Below are positions 43,148 through 54,296 of a stretch of DNA of 64,000 nt, piece by piece; position 1 is the first letter of the stretch, and each line of letters starts with the position of its first letter. The stretch is from Physcomitrium patens (lineage: Eukaryota > Streptophyta > Bryopsida > Funariales > Funariaceae). A program made the translations under genes and the position numbers. The stretch covers positions 15,634,708 to 15,698,707 of the forward strand of contig NC_037257.1 in assembly GCF_000002425.4 (NCBI RefSeq). The letters are read 5' to 3'. Below the pieces are notes generated by a model. It was given only the letters and a program-made list of their open reading frames with translations, made no database searches and was not told where the DNA came from.

Positions 43148-45168
43148 ATGGAAATCGAAAATAAAAATTTTGAAGGATTTTTGGGAGGAATTTTTGGTGG
43201 GGGTTCTTCTAAAAGACAAGGTATGCACATGGATCCATCTATTGCTAATATGTTTCAAGCCTTCTCATTATCAATGCAGCAACAGCAAAGCAATGATCGA
43301 AAGGAAGCTTTAGCAACCAAAGCATTATAAGCAGTGGTTAATAAAATTGATCAATTTGATGGAAGGAATATTTGAAGGTATTTAAGATGTTATGTTCTTG
43401 AAATGGAATTAAATCGAGTTTTTGAGAAGAAAATGGTTGAATTATTTGGACTTGCCATGATACCGGAGATAAAAGACCATATTACATCGATTATGGATTG
43501 TTATGGGAATTCATGGGAGGTTTTGCACATGCATTGAAAGACAAATATTTCTTGGAAGATGCTTATCGCGTTACTAAGAAGTTATTTCTGGAATGGATTG
43601 AACGGCCCAATAAGAATTTGCAAGCAACAGAGCTACTAAGGGAATTTGAGAGGCAGTTATCTCAATTATCGAAGGTAGAAAAATTAACATTGGAGCCGAA
43701 CAAAGTTGATCTATTTCTTCAAGCTGCTGATGGAGAATTGTAAGGGAAATTAGAACTCCTTCTTGAAGACAAAGAAGAAGATGAAGGATTGACAACAAAG
43801 TGGAAGAACGTTGAAGATGCGGTGGAGTTGCTTACAAAAAGAGAAAGGAGGAAGGATAGGAGCAATATTCCAAAAATAGTACAAGCATACAAAGCTCCAG
43901 TACGTACAACACCACCAACAATGCCTACAGTTCAACCTTCGACATCCTTATCAAAGAAAGCAGATATGGAGATGAAAGAAATTATATGAGGAATGCGAGA
44001 TCTTGAAATCAAATTAGGAAGAGTTGAAGAGAATACTTCTACAAACAATTCGAAGAATGTTTCAAAACAAAGATATGTACAAAGATGCATTTGGTGTGAT
44101 GACGCTTCACACACTAGAAAAGATTGCAATGAATTTAATAATATGATACGACAGAGAATTATTTGCTGGAAAGATGGGAAGATAGCATTAAAAGATAGGG
44201 AGGATCTTCTTCAAACCAATTTTGGCAAGGGAAGAATGAGAGCATTGGTTCAAGATTACCTAAAAGAGCATGAAACAAGAGCATGAGAAAGTGCAAGTTA
44301 TGGTGCTAGAGTAGATGATGAAATTAGTGAAAGTACGAAAACTAGTGAGTTTTGGGCTTCTGCCGTTTCTACAATGCAAGAAGGGAAATTACCTCGAGAA
44401 GCGTTATTGAGGACTGCAGCTACAATACGAGGTAGAACAGGTTGAGGGGATCCTGTTGAGTCTCTTTCAGTTCATGCATATATTGCTAAGAGCCAACATG
44501 AAGCTTTGATGGAAGAAAAGAGACGAGGAAATTTTGATGATACGAGAGAAGGAAATTCTTCTAAGAGGCAAACTCGAGGAGACAAGGCTCGGGAGGTAGC
44601 TTCACAAGAATTGCCTGTAAAGGATACCTCAGCATCATTGGAAGAAAAAACAAGGGAGACAAAAGATAAGGGCAAATCAATTGCTTATAAGCTACTTTCT
44701 GACATTGAAGCAGCAACAAATTTGAAAGGGGTGTTGGAAGAACGTATATTAAACGCTAAGGTGGAATTCACATTGAAAGAAGTTTTGGAAATTGCAAAGA
44801 AGGAGTTTCATGATGTTATCATTGACAGCATTAAGCGAAAGAGGTAATTAATGGACAAAACTGGAATGAGTCATGTTATTGATCCAAGAATATATAAAGA
44901 TGAAGAAGAGGTTGATATTGGTTACAAGCAACCAACAAATGAAAAAAATGGGTATAATCAACGAGTACGTTTCGAAGATTATAGTAATAAGGAAATTGAA
45001 GCTTTGAGCCATTATACTCGAAAGCATTAGGCGAGGGTAACTACTGAGGTATTCGTGAAAGTAGGAGATATAGAAGAACCAATTGTTGCTTTAGTCTACC
45101 ATGGTTCTGAAATAAATCTTATGTCTAAAGATCTTTATAAGAAACAAAAATGGTCAATTGATATGGAA
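43148..45168 (+). pseudogene. Gy-B gag, first (Gy-D type), with protease start
   Basis: Starts MEIENKNFEGFLGGIFGGG, a Gly-rich head, then SIANMFQAFSLSMQQQQ. The capsid-like part reads NKIDQFDGRNI, YVLEMELN and LFGLAMIPEIKDHITSI; after a frame change it gives VTKKLFLEWIERPNKNLQATELL. A zinc knuckle CIWCDDASHTRKDC (CX2CX4HX4C) lies at about 44090-44132. The tail runs TREGNSSKRQTRGDKAREV, LEERILNAKVEFTLKEVLEIAKKEF, ending at about 44847. A protease start (VYHGSEINLMSKDLY) follows and is cut at 45169. Stops at 43328, 43374, 43741, 43987 and 44284. Confidence 0.88.
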
Positions 45169-46163
45169 TAGGGATGGGCAATCCAATGAAGTCTAATTAC
45201 GAAAAAATCCAGGTCTTACTACGTGCCTCAGCCAATCTGACGTGAAGGACCAATTTGATCCAATTACGGGAACATCTGGGTCTTACTACTGGACTGTTAG
45301 CCAATATGAGACCTGAATTGGTCAGGCGACTCAATGTGGTCCCAATTACGGGGTTTCGATTCTGTTTCAGACTGTCCTGTTCTCTGTGCCGTTTCAGGGA
45401 ATGTTTTTTTTGGTAAAAGGATCTCTTAAAGGTAAAAACGGAGGAGAAAGCTCTGACGGTGAGAGCCAATTTTGGATCCAAGCTCTGCCGGTGGGAGCCA
45501 ATTCCGGATCGAAGACGGAGGATTGAAGAAATTCAGAATTAAAGTTAAGAAATGAGAGGGGAGAGAATAAGTTTTGGGGGGGGGGAGAAGTTTTTTTTGG
45601 AGGAGGTTTTTGAAGGATCAGAGAGCTAGCTTCATGCTTCGGAGCAGGGAAAAAAGACAGAGAATTGGGTTTTTTTTCTTCTTCGTAGGATTTTGGGAAG
45701 ACTGAGGCAATTGTTGCTGAAGTCAGTGTTGTAATGGTGAATTGGAATTTTTAATGAAGTGGGTTTGATTATTCTTGACTGTTTTGTGAAATCGAGTTAC
45801 ATCTGTCATGAAGAATTAAAAGGATGTCTATATGATTGAGTATGCAGAGTGAATGAAATTTATTGGGTTAATCTAACAAGACAGTCAGTGGATACAAGAT
45901 CGTGAGTATAAAGCGGTATCGGAGATTAGGAGATTGGGTTGTTTGGGGTTCTCTGTAACGTCTAGAGACCTACCGGCTGGGGCAAAAAGGACTTCGGCGA
46001 GTAGTCAAAGGGCATCTATATAGATTTACGGTGTATTCTTGCAGTCGTTTATATTCCAACAGTCAAAAACTGATAGACTGCTTGACTATTGGTGAATCTT
46101 CATACTACCTTCTACAACTAGACGCCCGGCGCGTTCTCGAGCAGGAAAGCACGTAATACGACA
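45169..46163 (+). repeat. Gy-C LTR fragment inside Gy-B
   Basis: Begins abruptly within the LTR (GGGATGGGCAATCCAATG corresponds to position 54609 of the solo LTR) and runs to its true end GTAATACGACA, followed by the primer site. About 310 bp of LTR start are missing. Its centre keeps a decayed reading frame matching the LTR-encoded ORF of Gy-D (GLLANMRPELVRRLN against GLLSSMRPDLVEQPN). Confidence 0.85.
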
Positions 46164-46439
46164 CAAGTGGTGAACCCGACATGAACGTTTGGATTTTGTA
46201 TGTGGTTATTTGGATTGTTGGTGCAAGATGACAAGGTTGATTTTAGAGTTTTTGGAAGACTTGGAGCTGTGGAGGATATTTTGAAAAGCAATGGTGATAT
46301 TTGGATTATTATGGAGTATATTATGGCTTTATAGACATCTTGGGGCATTTTGAGGTATCATAAGTTATTTATTAGAGCATTTCAAGGGATATTTTTTTAA
46401 CATTGTGGAAGAAAATAGAAGATATTTCAATGTAGTCTT

Positions 46440-47670
46440 TGGATAGGTTGAATACTTTGGATGGACCAAATGTTAAAGAGTTTTTTTTGAGGCTTTTTGT
46501 ATATTCATGAAAGAACAACAAAAGATACAAGGAATTGAAAGGGATATCACAAAGGCATTACAAGGAATTTTCAACAAATTTGGGAGGTTTAACGGATGCA
46601 AGATCACTAAGTTTTTATAAGTTTATACATGTGAGATGGAGACATGCCAAATCCCTGAGGCAAAGATGATTTGAAGCTTTTATTTGGCTATTGAACTTGA
46701 GATTCATAAAAAGGTGAAGACATTATTTGAAAGGGGTATGGAGACATGGTCAAAATTTCAAGAACTTTTGAAGAAAGAATTTATTGATGCAAATGAAGAT
46801 AAGATTACCCAGCGACAGTTTTTGGATTAGATAGAATTACAACTAGATGAGTCTACGGAGAGTGGTTATACTAACAATTGGAAAGAGTTGAAAGAAGCAA
46901 CAATTCTTTTAGCAAAGCAACAAAGATCACAAGCTAAAGGAGTTGGAGTATGGTCTAAGAAATCTTCTACTTTGGCTTCTATATCATCTTTATCAATACA
47001 AGGGATTAATCTTGAAAAAAGAGAAATGGAACAGCAACTGGAGGACTTCAAAGGAGGAGCCAATTTTTTGCAAATGAAAGAAAGTGGATCTTTTATCAAA
47101 GATGGTGAAGGAAAGAACAAAGACTTTGATCAAATTATTACTATGGAAGGTCAAAATATCAAAAAAATTGAAGGCAATATGGAACTCAAGGATTTAGAAA
47201 TTAATGACAATAAGGATGAAAATTATGGCTATTCTACATTGAATATGTTTATGCAAGTGGATGATGGCAATTTCGATGGAACATCTCATGGTGGTAAAAA
47301 AGATTATGGTAAAAGTTACAAGATTTTTCAAGAACATGAGGTTTCACAAGGCTATGAAATTTTTCAATATTATGAAGTAATACAACATATTGAGATAACA
47401 CAAGGTTATGATGTTTCACAAGGATACATTCAAGAAGAAATGAAGGACGTTTTACAAGGATACATTCAAGAAGAAATGATAGATATTTTACAAGATAATG
47501 TGGCAAAAGAAGATTATGGAATCAAAGGTAAAGGTACTAAATCAATGGCTTTAATCAAGTTAATTGTGAGTACTAATCTTTTGGACCAAGATCAAGGTTA
47601 CATGGATAATGCACATGTATTGGGGGCACGATTGGATTTTGATAAGAAAAAGATTCATCATGAAGTGTGA
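46440..47670 (+). pseudogene. Gy-C type gag with repeat-rich tail (broken at the start)
   Basis: The first half has stops but reads KEQQKIQGIERDITKALQGI, GRFNGCKITKFL, TLFERGMETWSKFQELLKKEF, then KITQRQFLD. This matches the capsid-like part of the gag at 63189-64000. From 46888 it is open for 260 codons. This tail is acidic with QGYE, QHIE, QGYD and QGYI units, including a duplicated GYIQEEM block about 14 residues apart. No zinc knuckle, protease or pol follows. A spacer and the polypurine tract AAGGGGTGGA (47989-47998) come next. Confidence 0.75.
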
Positions 47671-47998
47671 AATTCAAAGGTTAAAATTCTAAAAATCTTC
47701 AAATATAAAGACATGGGCAATGGATTTAAGGATTATATGGACGTCTTAAATCAAGCATGGAATCAAAGGAACAAGAAAAAAAATGCAAGCAAGATGTATG
47801 TGGCCATAAGGAAGAAGTTTCAATTAAATCTTTCCATTTCAAAATTTGTACCTCGCCAATGGTTTGGTCAAGTACAAAGTTGGATGTTTCTAATTTACTT
47901 GTACAAGATGGATACATGGATTTTTGGTATTTGATAAAGAATAATGGTGTATTGAATTTGGCACATATCGGAGGATATGCACGTTAAGAAGGGGTGGA

Positions 47999-49320
47999 TG
48001 TTGTGTTGTGACACGACTATATGGTGAAAATATGACAAAAAAATGATATTTTAATTAATATTCTATTATCATGGTTCAACAAGCATTCAATATATTTTAC
48101 AAGGCTTTTATAAAAGCCTCTAATCCTATTTTCTTCACTTAATAGCTAGTAGATAAAAACTAGGTAGTAATTTTACCTTCTAGGCTGTAGTAACTTTTTT
48201 ATTGCCTTAGAAAGGCCATAAAATGGTAAAAAAAGGATAAAAAGGATAATTTATTAGCATGGTTGATACTAGGGTTAAGTTGAGGGTAGGATCGGGCTAT
48301 AAAACCACTAGGATAGATTAGATTGATATCCGGGGGTCGGCCGGATAAGAGACAGGGTCGAAATCCGACCTCCAGCCACTAAAACGGCCACCTAGGGCAA
48401 AATACGGGGTTTTTTTTCAGATCGGGTTTTTGGATCGAAGAGCTAGCTTCAAGCTCTTTTCAAGGTCACTAGTTTGGTTTCATTAGGGTTGTGAGGGGAG
48501 AGCAATCGCTACTCAAAGTCAGTGTTTATTTTGGTGTTTTGGATTTTATATAAAACATTGATGGTTTGCATTCTTAATCGGTTTGTGCAAGTCGTGTAGC
48601 ATCTATGGATCAAAATTTGGTATTGTTTGGATAGTTGGGTGTGCTAAGTGTATACAAAAATTTGTATTAATCTAACAATGAAATTAAGAGATATCTGGGT
48701 TTTAGTACAAAGGATTATCGGAAGTTGGCAGTCTAGGATTGGATAGGGTTGCTGTGATATCTGAAGATCTACTAGTTGGATCGACGTAATTTTTGGCTTG
48801 GTAATAGAAGATTTGGAGATCAAGCGGTTATTCAATTTTGAGCTGGAATTAACGGTTGACAAAGGAGAAATCACTTTTGGAGTTTTTACATCAAATTTCA
48901 AGGTTGCGGCCGAGTGTCATCAGTGCGGTTTTTGGGCGTTTTCTTGCAATCTGTAAGTTGGGTTGGGCTGAAATTTTCTAAGCATATAGAAGGCTTCTAC
49001 TGGTATTTGGATGCAAAATTTCACACTAAGTGGACGGTTGGATCAAAAGTTACAGCTTATCAAAGCTCACTGGCTAGTATTAGGGCTTGTTAAGAAAAAC
49101 AAAAATAACTTAATTATAAAAGAAATAAAGCAATTGGAATATTGTATGGTTAAAATGACTATGAGGAGTATTTTTAAATACTTGGAAATTGATATTTCAA
49201 TTATATTCTTCATACATGGATAAAATCTATTAGGGTTTCTTTCTTATTTGCAAAAACAACTATACCTTCCACAACGAGATACCCAACGTATTCTCGAACA
49301 AGACAACACGTAATACGACA
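47999..49320 (+). repeat. Gy-B 3' LTR
   Basis: 1322 bp, TGTTGTGTTGTGACACG to GTAATACGACA, followed by target duplication GCAT (49321-49324). Confidence 0.95.
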
Positions 49321-50765
49321 GCATATTAAATTGTCGTCAAACTTGTTGGAGCATGTCTTTATCAAGATTCGAGTTCATCATCACTTATCGGCTAAAAAAA
49401 CAACAAGGTTTGTCCGATATCTTATCTAGACGTTCTTATCTTGTACCAAAAGAAGGAGATACAACTTTTGAGCAACAAAGAACGGTGCTCTTGAAGTCGG
49501 AGCAATTTCATCTTCGAGTAATAAAATTAACATTGACTATTGATTTAACTTTTCTTAAGCAAGTCCAGTTAAGTATGTCTTCAGACCCTCTTGTTCATGA
49601 TATTAAGAATAATTCTTCTAAATCTCATGATCCCTCTAAATTTGATTTTAAGAATAACCTACTCTATTTCGAAGGATGCCTATATGTTCCAGAAGGAGAA
49701 GCACGTTAACGTATTCTTCAAGCTCATCATGACTTCTCAGCAGCAGGACATTTTGGATATAATAAGACTTTGGAGCTGATATCTAGGGATTTTTGGTGGC
49801 TTCAAATGTGAAAGGCAGTCAAAGATTTTGTACAATCATGTGATGTTTGCTCAAGATCAAAAACTCCTCGTCATTGACTTTTTGGACTTCTTCAGCTATT
49901 ATCCATTCCAGAACAACCATGGTCTTCTGTTTCTATGGACTTCATTATGGATCTTCCAATCTCAGATACTTATGATTCTATATTCGTGATAGTAGATCAT
50001 TTTACCAAGATGGCATATTTTGTACCATGTACAAAAACTATCACATGTGAAGAAATAGCTAACCTCTTTCTTGACAATATCTATGACTATCATGGATTAC
50101 CCAAGGATATTATATCAGATAAGAAAACTCAATTTGTATCAAGATTTTGGTAGACTCTTTTCAAGATTCTAAAAGTGGACATAAAATAATCTTCGGCATT
50201 CCATCCTCAAACTAATGGATAAATGGAGCGTGTTAATCAAGTTTTGGAGCAATATTTAAGATGTACTATTAACTACCAACAAGATGATTGGACAACTCTT
50301 TTGCCATTGGCAGAGTTTGCTTACAATAACACGGTACATTCTTCTATAAAACAAACACCTTTCTTTGTTAATTATGGTTATCATCCACGAATTGATACTT
50401 TTGACATTTCAAAAGTTGATAATCATGCTGCAAAAGACTTGGCGATTCATTTATCAGAGCTACATGCAATGATGAAGGCACAGTTAAAAGAGGCCCAAGA
50501 ACAACAAAAGGTCAATGTGGATGTGTATCGAAAGAAACAACCACCATTCCTCTTAGGTGATAAGATATGGCTACTTCATCACAATTTCAAGACCACTCGT
50601 CCTTATGACAAGTTGGACAATCAAAGGTTGGGACCATTTTCTATTTCTGCACAAATCAATTCAGTTGAATATGATTTACATCTACCAAAGTCAATGAAAA
50701 TCCATCCAGTATTCCACGTGTCTCTTCTTGAACAATACAAGATAGTGGACATACCAAGAAGATAA
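49321..50765 (+). pseudogene. Ch2 RNase H end and integrase (broken)
   Basis: Resumes Ch2 after Gy-B: SMSLSRFEFIITYRLKKQQGLSD, the end of RNase H, where Ch1 has stops. Integrase: HHDFSAAGHFGYNKTLELIS with the zinc His pair intact, CDVCSRSK, a TGA shared with Ch1 (49875-49877), MDFIMDLPIS, VIVDHFTKM (first Asp), ISDKKTQFVSRFW (second Asp), a TAG, then ERVNQVLEQYL after a TAA in DGQ-ER. The C-terminal domain ([30 protein letters not shown]) is open to 50765. Confidence 0.92.
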
Positions 50766-50799
50766 CAAGTTCTACCTCCTCTTATAGAAGTGGACAATA

Positions 50800-50970
50800 A
50801 TGAAGAGTTTGAAGTAGAAGAAGTCTTAGATTCAAGGCGACGCCGAAATAAATTAGAATATCTTATCCATTGGCACGGATATGGTATTAGTGAACGCACA
50901 TGGGAGCCAATAAAGAATCTTACAAATGCAGCAAAGGCGGTGGAGGCTTTTTATCAACGACATCTATAAA
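50800..50970 (+). pseudogene. Ch2 chromodomain
   Basis: [20 protein letters not shown], then [20 protein letters not shown] and a helix [13 protein letters not shown]. All elements of a chromodomain are intact in this copy; only the link to integrase is broken by the TAA at 50763-50765. Confidence 0.95.
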
Positions 50971-51075
50971 AATCAAGATGAAAACCTTCTTTATAAAAGA
51001 AACAACATCTAGGCAAGATAACATTCTACTTTCAATCTTTGTTCGTAGCTTCTTTGTAGTTGTGACGTTCAAGAG

Positions 51076-51498
51076 ATGGAGAACCAAGAACTAGTGGATT
51101 CGACTCAAGAGCCTTCATTTGCTGACCTGCCGGACAAGACATTACGATTGTCACAACCTTCAAGACGATGCAATCGAGATGAAGATCTTCGAGAACGACA
51201 TGTTCTTCCTCAAATAGATGGCAAGATACAACACATTTGGTATCACGATTTAGGAAGGGACTCCTGATGTTTGGTGATTTTGCTAGAGGTAGGAACAACT
51301 CCTGATGGCATTCTAAATGTTCTATTCGAAGGAAGTTATGAAGGCCTCAACATTGATCAAATAACTGGGTAGTCTTCTCGCCCTAGTATAGGACACTACC
51401 GATGGTTGACAGACCCTATCAATCATCTTCGAAGAGAACAAAGATCAGAGTATGTAGCAAATATAATTTGTCGCATCACAGATTTTTTCAACATATGA
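51076..51498 (+). pseudogene. Ch2 ORF2: extra ORF after the chromodomain
   Basis: 141 codons including the stop. Opens MENQELVDSTQEPSFADLPD, then LRLSQPSRRCNRDEDLRER, then IWYHDLGRDS and a TGA, then VILLEVGTTPDG, LFEGSYEGL, a TAG where Trp is expected (Ch1 has W), and HYRWLTDPINHLRREQRSEYVANIICRITDFFNI. It starts about 100 bp after the chromodomain in its own frame, so it needs reinitiation, a subgenomic RNA or readthrough. The same length is conserved in Ch1. No known fold recognised. Confidence 0.72.
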
Positions 51499-51539
51499 TG
51501 ATCGCTCCTCGTGGAACTCGTCCCTAGAAGGGAGGGTAA

Positions 51540-52100
51540 TGTCATGGATATATTCATGTAAGCTAGTAATTATATATATAAATAGGTAGAAATAAGTAAA
51601 AGTAGGTAAAAGTAAGTTTATTCTATACTATTTAATATGGAAGCTTCTAAGAAGCTTCATAGATGCTGCTTTGACTTTATAGGTGTCTTTAATTGACTTT
51701 TTGGATTAGAAACGTGGTCAACAAGTTGGCCATGTGCTACACATGTTGTTAGCTTGAAGATCAAGCTAACTATGTGGCCCACACGTAAAAAAACTTGCCT
51801 TGTAAGTCACAGCATGTGTCCTACAAAGTCAATACATATTGGAGGTCCTATAGAACGTCGCCACGTAGCCCCTAGTTAGATAGTATATATAGAGAGAAGA
51901 GTGAAGCCTTCTTCACTCTTGTCAACTCCTTTCTTGCTTCTAGTCTAGTTTCAAAGGTCTCTAGTCTTCTTGTCTTTTGGCAATAGCCATTCTAGTTTCT
52001 CTTTCAATATACATAATTATTTATTTATATTTTGTTACTTTTCTTTGAGTGAAGGCTCACTTGTCTGGATTATTTTTTCATCGAGTTTTTGTCCTTGATA
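51540..52100 (+). repeat. Ch2 3' LTR
   Basis: 561 bp, TGTCATGGATATA to CTTGATA, preceded by the polypurine tract AGAAGGGAGGGTAA. TATATATAG starts at 51884 and ACTCTTGTCAA is at 51915-51925. Confidence 0.95.
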
Positions 52101-52105
52101 GCTAT
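52101..52105. repeat. Target-site duplication of Ch2, right
   Basis: GCTAT, identical to 37759-37763. Confidence 0.95.
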
Positions 52106-53460
52106 ATATGCATGAACTGAAAGAGACTCAATGGAATCTTCTAACCTATTGCACCTCGTATTGTAGCTATAGTCCTCAATAATGCTTCTCGAGGTATTTT
52201 TTCTTTTTGTATTGTAGAAATAGCAGTAGTCCAAAATTCACCAGTTTTTATACTTCTACCAAAGTCATCATCTACTCTAGCACCATAACTTGCACTTTCT
52301 CAAGTTGCTATTCCATTTTCTATTAAATAATCTTGAATCAATGTTCTCATACATCTTTTGCCAAAATTGGTTTGAAGGCGATCCTTTGTATCTTTTAATG
52401 CAATCTTTCCATCTTTTCAGTAAATAACTCCTCGCTGTACCATATTATTAAATTCATTACAATCCTTTCTAGCATGTGAAGCATCATCACACCAGATACA
52501 TCTTTGTATAGACTCTTGTTTTGAAACATTCTTCAATTTTTTTGTAGAAGTATTTTCTTTAAGTCTTGCCAATTTGATTTGAAGATCTCGCATTCCACAT
52601 ATAATTTCTTTAATCCCCATATCTCCTTTTTTTGATAAAGATGTTGAAGGTTGAACAGTAGGCATTGTTGGTTGTGTTGTATGTATTAGAATTTTAGGTG
52701 CTTGTACTGCTTTTGGAATATTACTCCTATCCTTCTTCCTTTCTCTTTTTGCAAGCAAATCCATTGCATTTTCAACATTTTTCTACTTTATTGTCAATCC
52801 TTCATCTTCTTCTTTGTCTTCAAGAAGCAACTCCAATTTCTCTTGTAATTCTCTATCAGTAGCTTGAAGAAATAATTCAACCTTGTTCGGCTCTAATGTC
52901 AATTTTTCTACCTTCAATAATTGAGAATACTGCCTCACAAATTCCCTTACTAGCTCTGTTGCTTGTAAATTCTTATTAGGCCGCTCAATCCATTCTAGAA
53001 ATAGTTTCTTAGTAACATTATGAGTGTCTCCCAAGAAATATTCATCTTTTAATGTATGTAAAAAAATCTCCCATGAATTTCCATAATGCTCCATAATTGA
53101 TGTAATATGCTCTCTTATTTTTAGTATCATGGCAAGTCCAAATAAGTCAACCATCTTTTTTTTAAAAATCTGATTTAATTCCATTTCCCGAACATAACAT
53201 CTTAAATACTTTGAAATATTCCTTCCATAAAATTGATCAATTTTATTGACCACTGCTTGCAATGCTTTGGTTGCTAAAACTTCTTTGTGATCATTGCTTT
53301 GCTATTGCTACATAGATAATGATAAGGCTTGAAACATACTAGCAATGGATGGATCCATGTACATACCTTGTCCTTTAGAAAAAACTCCACCAGAAACTCC
53401 ACTTGAAGCTCCTTCCAAAGCTCCTTCAAAATTTTTGTTCTCGTTCTCTATAAAATAAAA
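52106..53460 (-). pseudogene. Gy-D gag, N-terminal and central part
   Basis: The N-terminus near 53460 is Gly- and Gln-containing, like Gy-B gag. 53262-52783 is open for 159 codons: AVVNKIDQFYGRNISKYLRCYV, LFGLAMILKIREHITSI, then VTKKLFLEWIERPNKNLQAT. 52764-52417 carries LLAKRERKKDRSNIPKAVQAP and the zinc knuckle CIWCDDASHARKDC. The frame then runs into Ch2 at 52105 and resumes at 37763. It resembles the first gag of Gy-B closely. Confidence 0.9.
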
Positions 53461-53499
53461 ATAAAAATAAATGAATTTTAATACCTCTCACCTCAAGCT

Positions 53500-53518
53500 T
53501 TCACGTCGAGTTCACCAC
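53500..53518 (-). promoter_or_regulatory. Gy-D primer-binding site
   Basis: On the minus strand GTGGTGAACTCGACGTGAA follows the LTR end ACGACA after a 3-nt spacer (TAA). Confidence 0.7.
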
Positions 53519-53744
53519 TTATGTCGTATTACATGCTATCTTGCTTGAAAACACACCGAACAACTTATTGTGGAAGATAAAATGATGTTTTGTAAGTATC
53601 CAAGTAGTCTAGTGGGTTTCAACCATCTAAATACAAACTATTTCGGATTTCAATGTAAAAGCTTAATCCCAATACAAAGTGCTTAGAAACACTATTTCTA
53701 ATAACTTCAAGATATTATAAGCACAAATCTCTTTGTTATTTTAT

Positions 53745-53835
53745 AATTTTATTTTATTTTATTTTATTTATTATTTATTATTTTATTATTTTATTATTTT
53801 ATTATTTTATTTTATTTATTTATTTATTTTTTAAT
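53745..53835. repeat. (ATTTT)n / (ATTT)n microsatellite in Gy-D LTR
   Basis: About 90 bp of mixed TTTTA and TTTA units. It is absent or much shorter in the other Gy-D LTR, which breaks off near the same place. Confidence 0.9.
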
Positions 53836-54296
53836 TTTTATTTTTTTAATTTTTAAACCCTAATCCTAGACAACAAGCTTCGGCAAGCTATAATTTTCAA
53901 TCTAACCGTCTGATTGTTGTAAAAATTCTACCACTAGTATCTTTACAAATCTTTTAAATGCTCAAGAAGTTTCAATCCAATCTAACTTACAGATTGCAAG
54001 AAAACGTCGTAAATCCACACTGATGTTCCTTGACCGCTGCCTAGAAAGTTGAAGACGAACCTCGACTTGTAATTTCTCCTTTTCCAACTGTTAATTCTCA
54101 TTCAAACCTTGTGTGTAGCTACGCCTTTAAGTCTTCGACTTATCACATCAAAATTCATCTTATTCTAGCTGATAGATCTCCAGATATTACAGAAACCCTA
54201 AACAACCTCAATATGCCGACTTCTGATACCTCTTTACACTAATGATCAAATATCCTCTATCTATACCATTAGATTAACACAAATTTTTACATGCGC

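Larger units (their letters stand above)
41757..49320 (+). mobile_element. Gy-B: composite gypsy-type element with two gag regions and no pol
   Basis: 5' LTR 41757-43078 and 3' LTR 47999-49320, each 1322 bp and differing at roughly 15-20 sites, so it is the youngest insertion seen here. Inside: a primer site, a Gy-D-type gag, the first codons of protease, then a sudden switch at about 45169 to a Gy-C LTR, a second primer site and a second gag. Reverse transcriptase and integrase are absent, so it must have moved in trans. It sits in the RNase H/integrase junction of Ch2. Confidence 0.9.
37764..52100 (+). mobile_element. Chromovirus Ch2, full length, inserted in Gy-D
   Basis: LTRs at 37764-38325 and 51540-52100 with GCTAT on both sides. 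Removing the nested solo LTR (41338-41707) and Gy-B (41757-49320) leaves about 6.4 kb in the order gag, protease, reverse transcriptase, RNase H, integrase, chromodomain, ORF2, polypurine tract. It is a close relative of Ch1. All frames contain stops. Its insertion postdates Gy-D and predates Gy-B. Confidence 0.96.

Noticed and set aside
47249-47506. 85-codon minus-strand frame with repeated LLECILVK
   Set aside because: Antisense of the QGY repeat in the second Gy-B gag.
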